A stretch of 64,000 nt of DNA from Rheinheimera oceanensis (GCF_018831085.1 NZ_JAGPNM010000002.1:673675-737674); one strand, 5' to 3'. Shown: positions 44,002 to 54,170, counted from the first letter of the stretch. Numbers and translations: made by a program. Notes: generated by a model from the letters alone, not told the origin.

Positions 44002-46795
44002 ACAGCTGTCGCCAGCATTGTTCTACCGTCTGTTTTGCCTGCGCCAGGCTGTCTTGTGCTGGCAGCGTTGCCGGGGCCAGCGTCTGGCGGTGGCCCACTC
44101 CACGCAATAACTGATAAGCCTGTTGCAACGCCTGCACTTGTTGTGGCGGTAGTAAACCACATTCTGCGGCGGCATCCAGAATACGGATATTGTCACTGTA
44201 ACGATATAATTGCGCATGTTCAGCAGCATAACCCAGCACCAGATACTGACTGATAAACTCCAGATCAACGATCCCTCCCATGCTGTGTTTCGGATCTGCT
44301 GTGGCTGCACCATGGTGCTGACGCAATTTTTCGCGCATTTGCAGCACTTCTTCGCGTAATGTTGCCAAATCACGTGGTTGGCTTAGTATCTGCTGGCGGA
44401 TATGTTCAAACTTCTGCCGTATTGCGGTGCTGCCATAAATGGCACGCGCCCGCACCAGTGCCTGATGCTCCCAGGTCCAGGCTTCCTGCTGCATATACTC
44501 AGCGTAAGTCTGAATATGGATTGCCAGTAACCCCGAGTTCCCTGACGGCCGCAGCCGGGTATCTATTTCATACAACACACCACTGTTAGTGCGGGTAGTA
44601 CACAAATGCAGCACCCGTTGCACCAGTTTTAAGTAAAACTGCCGTGAATCAATGGCACGCTCACCCGAAGTAGCTTGCTGTGTATCGCACTGATGCACAA
44701 AAACCAGATCCAGATCAGAGCCATAACCCAGCTCCAGCCCCCCCAGCTTGCCATATGCAATGACAGCAAACCCTTTATCGCCGTCAACCAAACCTGCCGG
44801 CGTACCATAGCGCTGTGTCATCTGCTGCCAGGCCAGCTCGACTACCTGCGCCAGTAGTACTTCTGCCAGCCAGGTCAGATGATCGCTGACTTTCATCAGT
44901 GGCAGCACGCCACTGATATCAGCGGCGGCAATACGTAACTGTTGCGCCTGCTTGTACTGGCGTAATGTTTCCATTAACAGTTCCAAATCATCAGACGCCA
45001 CCCGCAGCATGTGCTGGCGCAAACGGTCCTGATAATCAGCCTGAGTAGCAATCTGGTAAAGTTGTGCCGGATCGATCAGTTCATCCAGTAGCATGGGGTA
45101 ACGCGATAAATGCTCTGCCAGCCAGCCGCTTTGGGTACATAGCAGAACAAGTTGCTGCAGGGCAGCCGGGTTTTCAAACAGCAGCTCAAGATAAGCCGTG
45201 CGGGTAACAATCTGGCGAAATACACCTAGTACCCGGCTTAGCACTGTTGGCGACGATTGTTGCTGTTGCAGCATATGCAGTAACAGCGGAATAAGCTTGG
45301 CCAGATAATCGCGGCCGCGCGGGCCGACACTGCGTTTCTGGCAGTCCTGCTTAAACTGCTGCAGTTGATTAATCAGTTCAGTAGCATCGGGTAGCGCTAA
45401 CCATTCCAGTTGAGTGGCCAGCTCTTCTGCCGGTTGTTCGCTGTCCCAAACCAGCCGGCCCAGGGTAATTTCCTGCGGCTCCAACTCTTCGCTGTTATCA
45501 ATAACCAGCTTAAACTGCTGGTGCACTCTTGCCATAGCCGTGTCGATCTGTTGCTGCAGCTGAGCCCAGTTATCCAGCCCTAAAGAAACCAGCAGCTGGC
45601 TTTGCGCCAACTCGTCTTGCGGTAAGGTTTGGGTTTGCTGATCATCAATGCCCTGCAGTGCTTGTTCTACAGTACGCAGCAGCAGATAGTCGTCTTGCAG
45701 CTCTGTTACCTGTTGCCAGGTTAATACCTCTTCTTCTGCCAGCACTGGCAGGGCTTTCAGCAAAGCAGGTTGTTGCATCGCGGGTATCCGGCCACCGCGG
45801 ATTAACTGCAGGGTTTGTACAATAAATTCAACTTCGCGAATGCCTCCTACACCCAGCTTAATATTGTTATGCCGGTTCAGACGACGGTTTTCCTGCTCAA
45901 TTTGCTGTTTCATCCGCCGCAGCGATTCAATAGCAGAAAAATCGATATAACGGCGGTAAATAAACGGCTTGAGCAACCGTTGCAATTCAGTGCTGTGATA
46001 ACCATCAGGGTTAAGGATGCGGGCTTTTAGCATGGCATAGCGCTCCCATTCGCGCCCCTGCTCCTGATAGTAATCTTCCATGGCGGCAAAGCTCAGCGCC
46101 AAAGGGCCGCTGTCGCCAAAAGGTCGCAGCCGCATGTCTACCCGGTAAACAAAACCATCAGCTGTTACCTGATGCAAAGCGGCGATCAGTTTTTGTCCCA
46201 ACCGGGTAAAAAATTGCTGGTTTTCACAACTACGCCTGCCACCGGTGGTTTCGCCATTGGCCGGATAGGTAAAAATAAGATCGATGTCAGACGAAAAATT
46301 CAACTCGCCGCCGCCCAGCTTGCCCATGCCCAGCACCAGTAACGGCATAGCATTGCCGTTCTGGTCCAGTGGCTTGCCCCACTGTTCGCTCAGTTGCTGA
46401 TACGCCCAGTGGTAAGCAGTATTGATTAAGGTATCAGCCAGTTGCGATACTAACTGCAGGCTGTGGCTAACGGTTTGTAATTTAAGCATATCAGCTGCAA
46501 GAATACGGCACAGTTGTGCGTTGCGGCAACGGCGCAGTGCGGCAAAAGCGGCAGTATCGTCCAATACCTGCTCTTCAGGCAGTGGCACAACCGGCTGCTG
46601 TAATTTTTGCAACAGCATAGTACTGTTAGTGAGCTCGGCCAGTAATGCCGGTTGTTGCTGTAAGGTCCGGCCAATAAAGCTGCTGCCACTTAACAGCCGG
46701 CGCAGCACTGCCTGTGCTTCTGCATTAAGACCGTCAAGCTCAAACCGGCTTAACATCTGGTTCAGATAACTTTGCAACACCGTTTCAGACGCCAT
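43988..46795 (-). CDS. glnE: Glutamine synthetase adenylyltransferase/deadenylase
   Basis: 935 aa, close to the E. coli length. Both nucleotidyltransferase domains are present: the N-terminal deadenylase with VLGMGKLGGGELNFSSDIDL (~residue 150) and the C-terminal adenylylase with YGKLGGLELGYGSDLDLVFV (~690), each with the G-S-D-x-D catalytic core. GlnE adds and removes AMP on glutamine synthetase in response to PII, so it controls nitrogen assimilation. It follows the CYTH triphosphatase gene by 13 bp, the same pairing as ygiF-glnE in E. coli. Confidence 0.96.
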   Translation of the reverse strand: MASETVLQSYLNQMLSRFELDGLNAEAQAVLRRLLSGSSFIGRTLQQQPALLAELTNSTMLLQKLQQPVVPLPEEQVLDDTAAFAALRRCRNAQLCRILAADMLKLQTVSHSLQLVSQLADTLINTAYHWAYQQLSEQWGKPLDQNGNAMPLLVLGMGKLGGGELNFSSDIDLIFTYPANGETTGGRRSCENQQFFTRLGQKLIAALHQVTADGFVYRVDMRLRPFGDSGPLALSFAAMEDYYQEQGREWERYAMLKARILNPDGYHSTELQRLLKPFIYRRYIDFSAIESLRRMKQQIEQENRRLNRHNNIKLGVGGIREVEFIVQTLQLIRGGRIPAMQQPALLKALPVLAEEEVLTWQQVTELQDDYLLLRTVEQALQGIDDQQTQTLPQDELAQSQLLVSLGLDNWAQLQQQIDTAMARVHQQFKLVIDNSEELEPQEITLGRLVWDSEQPAEELATQLEWLALPDATELINQLQQFKQDCQKRSVGPRGRDYLAKLIPLLLHMLQQQQSSPTVLSRVLGVFRQIVTRTAYLELLFENPAALQQLVLLCTQSGWLAEHLSRYPMLLDELIDPAQLYQIATQADYQDRLRQHMLRVASDDLELLMETLRQYKQAQQLRIAAADISGVLPLMKVSDHLTWLAEVLLAQVVELAWQQMTQRYGTPAGLVDGDKGFAVIAYGKLGGLELGYGSDLDLVFVHQCDTQQATSGERAIDSRQFYLKLVQRVLHLCTTRTNSGVLYEIDTRLRPSGNSGLLAIHIQTYAEYMQQEAWTWEHQALVRARAIYGSTAIRQKFEHIRQQILSQPRDLATLREEVLQMREKLRQHHGAATADPKHSMGGIVDLEFISQYLVLGYAAEHAQLYRYSDNIRILDAAAECGLLPPQQVQALQQAYQLLRGVGHRQTLAPATLPAQDSLAQAKQTVEQCWRQLFNQF

Positions 46796-46808
46796 ATGCT
46801 ACCCCGCT

Positions 46809-47711
46809 TTACGCGTTTTGATACAGATATTCAGACACCGCCAGCAACAGCTCATTATACCGGCACCAGCCAAACACTCCGGCATTTAGCAGCACAGCAT
46901 CAGCCAACGCAGTAGCCTCTGCAGATAAGTGCTGCAGCCGTGTCTGCTCAGATAACGATAACGCCAGAGCAGCTAAAGCCTGGCTGGCAACTTTAAGCGC
47001 TGCACTATTTTGTGTTTGCCCATAACAAGCTTCTGCCTGTTGCAGTGCGCGGATTTGTGCCAGCATGGTGTTGCCGGTGTGTTGTGGTAAAGCCACAGTT
47101 TGCTGCGCACGCAGGCTATATCCCCGCGCGGCTTTACTCTGCCAGCCGGTACGCAGTGGTAGCTGTTGTAATAAGGTTCTGGCCAGTGCAAATAACTGTA
47201 AGGCGTTACCGCTAATCAGCTCCAGCTCCAACTCTGCTATCGGTTGGCGGTAGCTGCCAGAGCGGATTTCGCCCTGATCATATGCCAGTTCAACTTCACT
47301 GCCATCGGTACAGCGCAGCAACCAGCTGCGGCGGACAAAATCAGTACGGAATAACTCTGTCAGGTGTTGCTGTAGTTGCGCTACATCAGCCCGGGCCGGC
47401 CAGATCTCGGCCGGAAAAGCCGCCAGCTTTGGCACAACGCCATCACAGGGCACATTATATTCCGGCCGCATTTGCATGGCACCGTGCTGGCTGCCGGCCA
47501 GCTTAATAGTTTGTTCATAACGCCCCTGCTTTAACCGGCTACGCAGCCCCATATCGTGCTGGCGAAACCAACTGTCGGCAGTATCAAAATAGGCATTTAA
47601 TAAGGTGTTATGCTCGCTATGCTGCAGTTCTCCCAGTTGTGGAATTAACTGCATCAAACTGTCCAGCCCGGAGGATGGCAGCAGATACTTCAGCTCAAGT
47701 TCAGTACTCAT
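46809..47711 (-). CDS. ygiF: CYTH-domain inorganic triphosphatase (YgiF-like)
   Basis: 300 aa. The N-terminal CYTH domain has the E-x-E-x-K signature (STELELKYLL), then DTADSWFRQHDMGLRSR, YEQTIKLAG and an acidic strand ELELELISG, lining the metal/triphosphate tunnel. The C-terminal ~90 residues are helical, a short remnant of the CHAD domain; E. coli YgiF is over 100 residues longer. It hydrolyses inorganic triphosphate. Upstream partner of glnE; divergent from the ygiM-like gene. Confidence 0.85.
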   Translation of the reverse strand: MSTELELKYLLPSSGLDSLMQLIPQLGELQHSEHNTLLNAYFDTADSWFRQHDMGLRSRLKQGRYEQTIKLAGSQHGAMQMRPEYNVPCDGVVPKLAAFPAEIWPARADVAQLQQHLTELFRTDFVRRSWLLRCTDGSEVELAYDQGEIRSGSYRQPIAELELELISGNALQLFALARTLLQQLPLRTGWQSKAARGYSLRAQQTVALPQHTGNTMLAQIRALQQAEACYGQTQNSAALKVASQALAALALSLSEQTRLQHLSAEATALADAVLLNAGVFGWCRYNELLLAVSEYLYQNA

Positions 47712-47845
47712 TGGTTACTCTGTGCGTCGCACCGACGGCAAGACGCCGTGCAGCTGCGTTTACCCCTTGTCAATTGCAGCACAACTCCCTATCATCCAAG
47801 ATATTGGCTGCAAAGCGGTTTCATTTAAATAAGCTCAGGATACCT

Positions 47846-48445
47846 ATGTTCAGATTAATTAAAAGCACCCTGCTGGTATTATTTTCAGCCTGGTTGTTGG
47901 CGCTTTCATCTCAGGCTATGGCGCAAGACGGCTCTAAACCTGCTTTTATCAGTGATGCCTTATTTGTATTTCTGCATTCCGGCCCTAACAACCAGTATCG
48001 TATTATCGGCACCGTTAATGCTGGCCAGAGTGTTACTTTTCTGCGGGAAGACAGTGCCACCGGCTATGCCGAAATTCAGGTAGACGGCAAAACCGGCTGG
48101 TTACCCAAAGAACATGTTACCTATACGCCAGGCTTGCTTGCCCAGTTAGAAAAGCTTAAAGCTGAATATGCCCAATACAACGAAACGTTAAATGCACTGG
48201 AGCAACAGCGTGATCAGTTAAACAGCCAGCTCAGTGAAGCGGTAACCGAGCGACAAAAAGCTGTTGAGCAGTTAGAGCAGGCCAACCGCGCTTACGAGCA
48301 ACTCAAAGTGCAACTGGAAAATACCCAAAGCGCTATCTGGGAAAAACCGATGGTTTTGGGCTCATTAATCCTGCTGGCGGGGTTAATTTTCGGCTTGCTG
48401 CTGCCACTGTTAGTACCTAAACGCCGCAACAGCGAGCGCTGGTAA
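47846..48445 (+). CDS. ygiM: SH3-domain membrane protein (YgiM-like, TIGR04211 type)
   Basis: 199 aa from the ATG at 47846 (CAGGA upstream); the open frame before it is non-coding. Signal peptide (LLVLFSAWLLALSSQAMAQ), one bacterial SH3 domain (FVFLHSGPNNQYRIIGTVNA, then YAEIQVDGKTGWLPKEHV), a coiled coil of ~80 residues (LEQQRDQLNSQLSEAVTERQ), and a C-terminal membrane helix ending KRRNSERW. This architecture is exactly YgiM. Location by ygiF/glnE also agrees. Role in the envelope, details unknown. Confidence 0.88.
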   Translation: MFRLIKSTLLVLFSAWLLALSSQAMAQDGSKPAFISDALFVFLHSGPNNQYRIIGTVNAGQSVTFLREDSATGYAEIQVDGKTGWLPKEHVTYTPGLLAQLEKLKAEYAQYNETLNALEQQRDQLNSQLSEAVTERQKAVEQLEQANRAYEQLKVQLENTQSAIWEKPMVLGSLILLAGLIFGLLLPLLVPKRRNSERW

Positions 48446-48455
48446 TATTATCACT

Positions 48456-48962
48456 TCAGCCCGCCAGCGGCGGGCTGTCTGTTGTTTTCAGTGGTAAACC
48501 ACTATCACTTTTTACTTTTTCTATCACCACATAAGTGTGTGTTTGCGCTACGCCCGGCAAATCCACAATCAGTGCCAGAATACTGCGATATGCGTCCATA
48601 TTAGGCAGCCGCAGTTTAAGTAAATAATCAAAGCCACCCGCCACCATATGGCATTCAGCTACCTGGGGAATTTGCACCACAGCATCACGGAATTTATCAA
48701 ATACCTCACTGGTGGTTCTGTCCAGCGTAACCTGAATAAAAGCCGCAGTACCAAAACCCAGCTTGGCAGCATTTAACCGCGCACCAAAGCCGTCGATATA
48801 ACCTTCTTTTTCCAGCCGCTTTACCCGGTCAATACAGGGGCTGGCACTTAAATTCACTTTTTTTGCCAAATCAACGTTAGCAATGCGGCCGTCACGCTGC
48901 AGCGTGTCCAGAATACTGATATCTATCCGGTCCAGCCCTTTACTTTTTACAGGTGTACTCAT
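48456..48962 (-). CDS. Lrp/AsnC-family regulator, probable regulator of putA
   Basis: 168 aa. N-terminal HTH (DRIDISILDTLQRDGRIANV, then VNLSASPCIDRVKRLEKEG) and C-terminal RAM/AsnC ligand domain (TAAFIQVTLDRTTSEVFDKF; VAECHMVAGGFDYLLKLRLP). The long N-terminus and SPCIDRVKRLE helix resemble Lrp proteins that sense proline or other amino acids. It is divergent from putA, with 132 bp between them. Because this PutA lacks the DNA-binding domain that lets E. coli PutA repress its own gene, this protein is the obvious candidate activator (PutR/BkdR-like). Confidence 0.85.
   Translation of the reverse strand: MSTPVKSKGLDRIDISILDTLQRDGRIANVDLAKKVNLSASPCIDRVKRLEKEGYIDGFGARLNAAKLGFGTAAFIQVTLDRTTSEVFDKFRDAVVQIPQVAECHMVAGGFDYLLKLRLPNMDAYRSILALIVDLPGVAQTHTYVVIEKVKSDSGLPLKTTDSPPLAG
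48458..48476. terminator. Bidirectional hairpin between ygiM and the Lrp gene
   Basis: AGCCCGCC - AGC - GGCGGGCT, overlapping the last codons of the Lrp gene; on the + strand it is followed by GTCTGTTGTTTT. The genes are convergent and only 10 bp apart. Confidence 0.65.
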
Positions 48963-49094
48963 GGCAGCAATTTTTCTGGTTTTGGTTAGTAATGGCAGAA
49001 TTATATAGGGTTAAAGCAGAAAAATAACCACCCTATACGGCAGACTTTTCACTAGAATGCCGCATTCTCAAATCTTGTCAGGAAGCTAACTGCC

Positions 49095-52000
49095 ATGTTG
49101 TACAACGGTTCCCTGGTTGCCACCCAACCACTGCGTCAAACTATTCGTGATTTCTATCGTGCTGATGAAGATAAGGTATTAGATTATCTGCTGCCATTGG
49201 CCGACATTGGCGTGAATGCCCGCAGCCGGGCATGGGAACGTGCACGCCAGTTAGTGCTGACTATCCGTCAGGCTCAGGTAGGTAAAGGCGGCGTTGATGC
49301 GCTGCTGAACGAATTTTCGTTGTCTACTGAAGAAGGCCTGGTGTTGATGTGTCTGGCCGAAGCGCTGCTGCGTGTGCCGGATAAAACCACCGCAGACCGT
49401 TTAATCCGCGACAAACTCTCGCAAGGTGACTGGAGCTCGCATTTGGGCAACAGCAGCTCATTATTTGTTAATGCTTCAGCCTGGGGCTTGCTGCTTACCG
49501 GCAAACTGGTGAACTACTCAGACGAGCAGAAAAAGCAACAATTTGGCCTGTTAAAACGCACCTGTGGCCGCCTGGGCGAGCCGGTGATCCGTCAGGCTGT
49601 GCGTTACGCCATGCAGATAATGGGCGCGCAGTTTGTTATGGGCACCACTATCGGCGCCGCGCTGGAACGTGCTGCAGAAATGGAAGCGAAAGGCTTTCGT
49701 TATTCTTACGATATGCTGGGCGAAGGTGCCCGCACTATGGCTGATGCTAACCGCTACTTCGACAGTTATATGCGGGCTATTGATACCATAGGTAAAGCTG
49801 CCAAAGGCCGTGGCCCGTTTAACAGCCCCGGTATTTCGGTAAAGTTATCGGCCATTCACCCGCGCTATGAATTCAGCCACCGTGACCGTGTCATTGAAGA
49901 GTTAATTCCACGGGTAAAACAGCTGGCACTGGCTGCCAAAGCTTATGATATTGGCTTTACTATTGATGCTGAAGAAGCCGACCGGCTGGATATTTCTCTG
50001 GATATTATTGAAGCGGTATTCAGTGATCCGGCGCTGGATGGCTGGGAAGGCTTCGGCCTGGCAGTGCAGGCGTACCAGAAGCGCGGCATTCATGTAATTG
50101 AATGGCTGCGCGATTTAACAGTAAGAGTTGGCCGTAAAATGATGGTACGGCTGGTAAAAGGCGCTTACTGGGATACCGAAATTAAACTCAGCCAGCTTGA
50201 AGGCTTTAGCGACTTCCCGGTATTTAGCCGCAAACCCTCTACTGATGTGTCCTATCAGGCCTGTGCGAAAAAAATGCTCAGCTACCGCGACAGCATTTAT
50301 CCGCAGTTTGCTACCCATAATGCCTACACCGTAGCCACTATTATGGAGATGACCAACGACTACAGCGGTTTTGAATTCCAGCGCCTGCACGGCATGGGCG
50401 ATGCGCTGTACGACGAAATAGTGATTAAAGACAAGATCCCTTGCCGTATTTATGCACCGGTGGGTGAGCACTCCGACTTACTGGCTTATTTGGTACGCCG
50501 TTTGCTGGAAAACGGCGCCAACAGCTCCTTTGTTAACAACATTATTGATGAAACCATACCGGTAGAATCGCTGCTAAACGACGCAGTAGAAACTGTGCGC
50601 AGCTGGAAGCAAAAGCGAAACCGGCAAATACCGCTGCCGGCCAACTTATATGGTAGCGAACGCAAAAACTCCAACGGCCTTGATTTAACAGATATTGATC
50701 AGCTGGAAGCAGTAAAAACAGCCATGGCTCAGTGGTTTGAATCAGTTAAGCAGATCCCGGTGCAACCCAATGCCGTGCCGGTAACTAACCCGGCCCAGCT
50801 CGATGAAACCATTGGCTATTTGCAATATGCCGACAAAGACAAGATGCAGCACATTCTGGCCAACGCTGAGGCCGCTTTTAGCAGCTGGTCAACAACCGAT
50901 ATTACAGAGCGTGCTGCCCTGCTGCGCCGCATTGCTGATGCGCTGGAAACTCACCGTAACGAACTTTTGGCACTTTGCGTAAAAGAAGCAGGCAAAACCC
51001 TGGGCGACAGCGTGGCAGAAGTGCGCGAAGCAATCGACTTTTGCCGTTACTATGCCGCCCGCGCTGAAGAGCTGTTTGCTCAGCCCGGGCAAGCCCGTGG
51101 CGTATTTTTATGTATCAGCCCATGGAATTTCCCGCTGGCCATTTTCTTAGGCCAGGTAGCCGCAGCCATTGTGGTTGGTAATACTGTTGTGGCTAAACCA
51201 GCCGAGCAAACCAGTTTAATCGCCATACGCACTGTCGACATTATGCGCCAGTGCGGCATGCCAGAGCATGTAGTACAACTGGTTATTGCCCCTGGCAGCC
51301 AGGTTGGCCAGCACATAGTGCCTGACAGCCGTATTCAGGGGGTAATGTTTACCGGCTCTACTGAAACCGGCTGCTGGATAGCACGTAAGCTGGCAGAACG
51401 TGGCGGCGAGCCGGTACCGCTGATTGCCGAAACCGGCGGCCAGAACTGTATGATTGTTGACTCGACCGCCCTGCCAGAGCAGGTAGTAGATGATGTGATC
51501 TCGTCGGGTTTCCAAAGTGCCGGCCAGCGCTGTTCTGCGCTAAGGGTACTGTTTTTACAGGAAGATGTGGCAGATAAAATTATTACCATGCTAAAAGGCG
51601 CAATGGCAGAGCTGCATGTGGGTGACCCACAGTGGCTTAGTACCGACCTCGGCCCGGTAATTGATGCCAAAGCGCATGAGCGGTTAACCAGCCATGTGCA
51701 GTATTTAGCCGACAAAGCCACATTACACTACGAGTGCGCTATTCCGGCAGGTGATCGGCATTATTTCTTCGCACCGCGCCTGTACGAGATCAGCGATTTA
51801 ACCGTGCTGGAGCGCGAAGTATTTGGCCCTGTCGTGCACATTATCCGCTTTAAAGCCGATGAGGTTGATAACATTATTAACCAAATCAACGCTACCGGCT
51901 ATGGCCTGACAATGGGCGTACACAGCCGTATTGAGCAATTTACTAACCGGGTTGCCCGCGATATTAAAGCCGGCAATATTTATGTAAACCGCAATATGAT

Positions 52001-52871
52001 TGGTGCTGTTGTTGGCGTGCAGCCCTTTGGTGGCCGTGGTTTATCCGGTACTGGTCCTAAAGCGGGTGGCCCGTTGTATCTGACACGGTTAATTAAAGAC
52101 AATCTGGATGTCAGCTGCCAGGCACTGGATGATGCCAAGCGTCATCGCCTGCTAAGCGAAACGACCAGCAGCGCGGTGGCCTATGCTATGCCAGCTGCCA
52201 TCGGTGCACAGCAGCAGTGGTCACTACAGTCAATAAACCAACGCACCTCTGTGTTGCGTCAGTTTATGGCATCACTGGCAGCCAATGCAGTAGTCAGTAA
52301 GCAAGAGCCGGATTTAGAGCAGGTTTTAACGCTGGCTCAGCAAAAACTGGCACAGGTAGAGCGCGAATTGCAAAAGCCTATTGCCCTGCCCGGCCCTACC
52401 GGCGAAAGCAATATGCTGGTACTGGACCCGCGCGGTGTGTTGGCGTTGGTGCGTGACGAATCAGCAGCGTTCAGCCACTGGTTACTGGCAATTATTACGG
52501 CGCTGGCAGCAGGTAACGCCGTGGTAACAGCGGTAGAAGAGGCCGATATGGCAGAAGCAGAAGCTTGCATTAAGGCGCTGCAACAAGCCGGCATGCCACA
52601 GCACTTAGTATCTGTAATACGGCTGGACTGCCTGACAACTCTGCTGGCGCATCAGGATCTGGCTGGGGCGATGATCGACGTTAGCAGCGCAGTCAAACCT
52701 TTATGTGCCGAGCTGCTGGCAGCGCGTGAAGGCGCTATACTGCCACTGATCACAGCACCGGCAGGGCCGCAGTTACTGCACCGTCTGGTGACAGAAAAAA
52801 CCATTACCATTAATACTACGGCCGCTGGTGGTAATGCATCACTGATGACAATGGCAGACAACATCGGCTAA
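49095..52871 (+). CDS. putA: Bifunctional proline dehydrogenase / P5C dehydrogenase
   Basis: 1258 aa. After an N-terminal helical arm (PLRQTIRDFYRADEDKVLDY) comes the FAD-binding PRODH barrel (~residues 200-480; GPFNSPGISVKLSAIHPRYE, RLVKGAYWDTEIK, ATHNAYTVATI) and the aldehyde-dehydrogenase-type P5CDH domain (~570-1010) with Glu in IAETGGQN and the catalytic Cys in QSAGQRCSALR. A C-terminal ~200-residue ALDH-like arm completes it. The ribbon-helix-helix repressor domain of E. coli PutA is missing, and the divergent Lrp-type gene probably regulates instead. It oxidises proline to glutamate. GGAAGC precedes the ATG; a terminator follows. Confidence 0.96.
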   Translation: MLYNGSLVATQPLRQTIRDFYRADEDKVLDYLLPLADIGVNARSRAWERARQLVLTIRQAQVGKGGVDALLNEFSLSTEEGLVLMCLAEALLRVPDKTTADRLIRDKLSQGDWSSHLGNSSSLFVNASAWGLLLTGKLVNYSDEQKKQQFGLLKRTCGRLGEPVIRQAVRYAMQIMGAQFVMGTTIGAALERAAEMEAKGFRYSYDMLGEGARTMADANRYFDSYMRAIDTIGKAAKGRGPFNSPGISVKLSAIHPRYEFSHRDRVIEELIPRVKQLALAAKAYDIGFTIDAEEADRLDISLDIIEAVFSDPALDGWEGFGLAVQAYQKRGIHVIEWLRDLTVRVGRKMMVRLVKGAYWDTEIKLSQLEGFSDFPVFSRKPSTDVSYQACAKKMLSYRDSIYPQFATHNAYTVATIMEMTNDYSGFEFQRLHGMGDALYDEIVIKDKIPCRIYAPVGEHSDLLAYLVRRLLENGANSSFVNNIIDETIPVESLLNDAVETVRSWKQKRNRQIPLPANLYGSERKNSNGLDLTDIDQLEAVKTAMAQWFESVKQIPVQPNAVPVTNPAQLDETIGYLQYADKDKMQHILANAEAAFSSWSTTDITERAALLRRIADALETHRNELLALCVKEAGKTLGDSVAEVREAIDFCRYYAARAEELFAQPGQARGVFLCISPWNFPLAIFLGQVAAAIVVGNTVVAKPAEQTSLIAIRTVDIMRQCGMPEHVVQLVIAPGSQVGQHIVPDSRIQGVMFTGSTETGCWIARKLAERGGEPVPLIAETGGQNCMIVDSTALPEQVVDDVISSGFQSAGQRCSALRVLFLQEDVADKIITMLKGAMAELHVGDPQWLSTDLGPVIDAKAHERLTSHVQYLADKATLHYECAIPAGDRHYFFAPRLYEISDLTVLEREVFGPVVHIIRFKADEVDNIINQINATGYGLTMGVHSRIEQFTNRVARDIKAGNIYVNRNMIGAVVGVQPFGGRGLSGTGPKAGGPLYLTRLIKDNLDVSCQALDDAKRHRLLSETTSSAVAYAMPAAIGAQQQWSLQSINQRTSVLRQFMASLAANAVVSKQEPDLEQVLTLAQQKLAQVERELQKPIALPGPTGESNMLVLDPRGVLALVRDESAAFSHWLLAIITALAAGNAVVTAVEEADMAEAEACIKALQQAGMPQHLVSVIRLDCLTTLLAHQDLAGAMIDVSSAVKPLCAELLAAREGAILPLITAPAGPQLLHRLVTEKTITINTTAAGGNASLMTMADNIG

Positions 52872-52894
52872 CTGTTACAGTTTATCACAACGAT

Positions 52895-52916
52895 AAGGCC
52901 CGCATTTGCGGGCTTT
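52895..52916 (+). terminator. putA terminator
   Basis: AAG-GCCCGC - ATTT - GCGGGC-TTT, 24 bp after the putA stop, strong GC stem with short T-tract. Confidence 0.75.
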
Positions 52917-53041
52917 ATGCTATGTTATACCTTGCGCTATCGCGATATTATGACAAACCATCTCGTTGTTAATTTATAGTTAAGGTTACTTAAGGTAAAA
53001 TAGCGGGCTGGGCTCAGGGGCGATTTTGGACTACAAAATAG

Positions 53042-54169
53042 ATGGCATATCAGGAAGTTAATATATCTGATTTACAACCAGGCAGTTATGTTGTGCAGGT
53101 ATTACAACAGTCTGGTGATATTGTCGTCAAACATGCAGGCTGGGTTCGTACCAAACAAGCGATAGACATACTGCGCAAAAAAGGCGTTAAAATAGTTCTT
53201 ATCGACCCGGCTAAAGCTATAACCAACCCCTCCCCTGCAATACCTGACGAACCCATTGCTACAGCAGAAGAATTATCACCACGGGTGCTCTTTGCCGATG
53301 AATGGCCAAGAGCAGAAAAAACCCTGCAACAAACCCAACGCGTACAACGCCAGATGCTGGACGCAGTGCGCAACGACAACAATATTGATTTGACGCTGGT
53401 ACATGAAGTCAGCGCCGGGCTGGCAGAATCTATCAGCCGTAATCAGGATGTCTTGCTGTGTCTTAACCGTATAGCAGAGCAAAGCGATACCTTGTTGCAG
53501 CACAGTATCAGTTGCGCGGTGTATATGGCAGCTTTTGCGCGCTACCTGAATTTACCTTCGCACAAAGTGCAATCGCTGATAACGGCAGCCTTATTACATG
53601 ATATTGGTAAAGCCATCAGCCCGGACTATCTGCAAATGGCAGATCATCTGGCAATTCCGGCCAGTTTAAATGCTCTGCAAAAAACAGCTAAACTGGCTGG
53701 CGAAGTGTCGTTATGGATCAGCCAGCATTGTGCCCACCTGGATGGCAGCGGCGTGCCCAAAATTGCCGCACGGCAGATAGAAAAAGGCAGCCGGATGCTG
53801 GCAATAGTTAACTCATACGAAAAACTGACCGCATCACAGGCACCTAAACTTGGCCCGCTGGCGGCATCCCGCCAGTTGCTGGAGCGCACACCTCACCAGT
53901 TGGATGCTGAACTGCTGCAACTGTTTATTAAATGTATTGGTATTTATCCACCCGGCTCAGTAGTTAAACTGAGCAGCGGCAAGCTGGCACTGGTACTGGA
54001 AAATAACGCCAAAAAACCGTTGTTACCCAAGGTTAAAGTGTTTTACCACAGCGTGCATCAACACCACATTCCGCCTAAAATCCTCGACTTGTGGCGCCAG
54101 CAGGAAGAGCAGATAGACAGTTGCGTTGATTTGAAGAAATTCGGTCTGGATGTAAAAAACTATATCTGA
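53042..54169 (+). CDS. HD-GYP domain protein, variant motif
   Basis: 375 aa. The N-terminal ~130 residues match DUF3391, the usual partner of HD-GYP (ISDLQPGSYVVQVLQQSGDI, then ILRKKGVKIVLIDPAK). The HD-GYP domain shows ALLHDIGKAI with HD, and in place of H-H-E...HDGxGYP it has QHCAHLDGSGVPK, so GYP has become GVP and one of the metal-site residues is altered. MLAIVNSYEKL replaces the usual IVAVADxYDAL. Canonical members hydrolyse cyclic-di-GMP; with these changes activity may be lost or changed to a binding role. Its 3' end nearly touches the convergent gspB-like gene. Confidence 0.82.
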   Translation: MAYQEVNISDLQPGSYVVQVLQQSGDIVVKHAGWVRTKQAIDILRKKGVKIVLIDPAKAITNPSPAIPDEPIATAEELSPRVLFADEWPRAEKTLQQTQRVQRQMLDAVRNDNNIDLTLVHEVSAGLAESISRNQDVLLCLNRIAEQSDTLLQHSISCAVYMAAFARYLNLPSHKVQSLITAALLHDIGKAISPDYLQMADHLAIPASLNALQKTAKLAGEVSLWISQHCAHLDGSGVPKIAARQIEKGSRMLAIVNSYEKLTASQAPKLGPLAASRQLLERTPHQLDAELLQLFIKCIGIYPPGSVVKLSSGKLALVLENNAKKPLLPKVKVFYHSVHQHHIPPKILDLWRQQEEQIDSCVDLKKFGLDVKNYI

Positions 54170-54170
54170 A

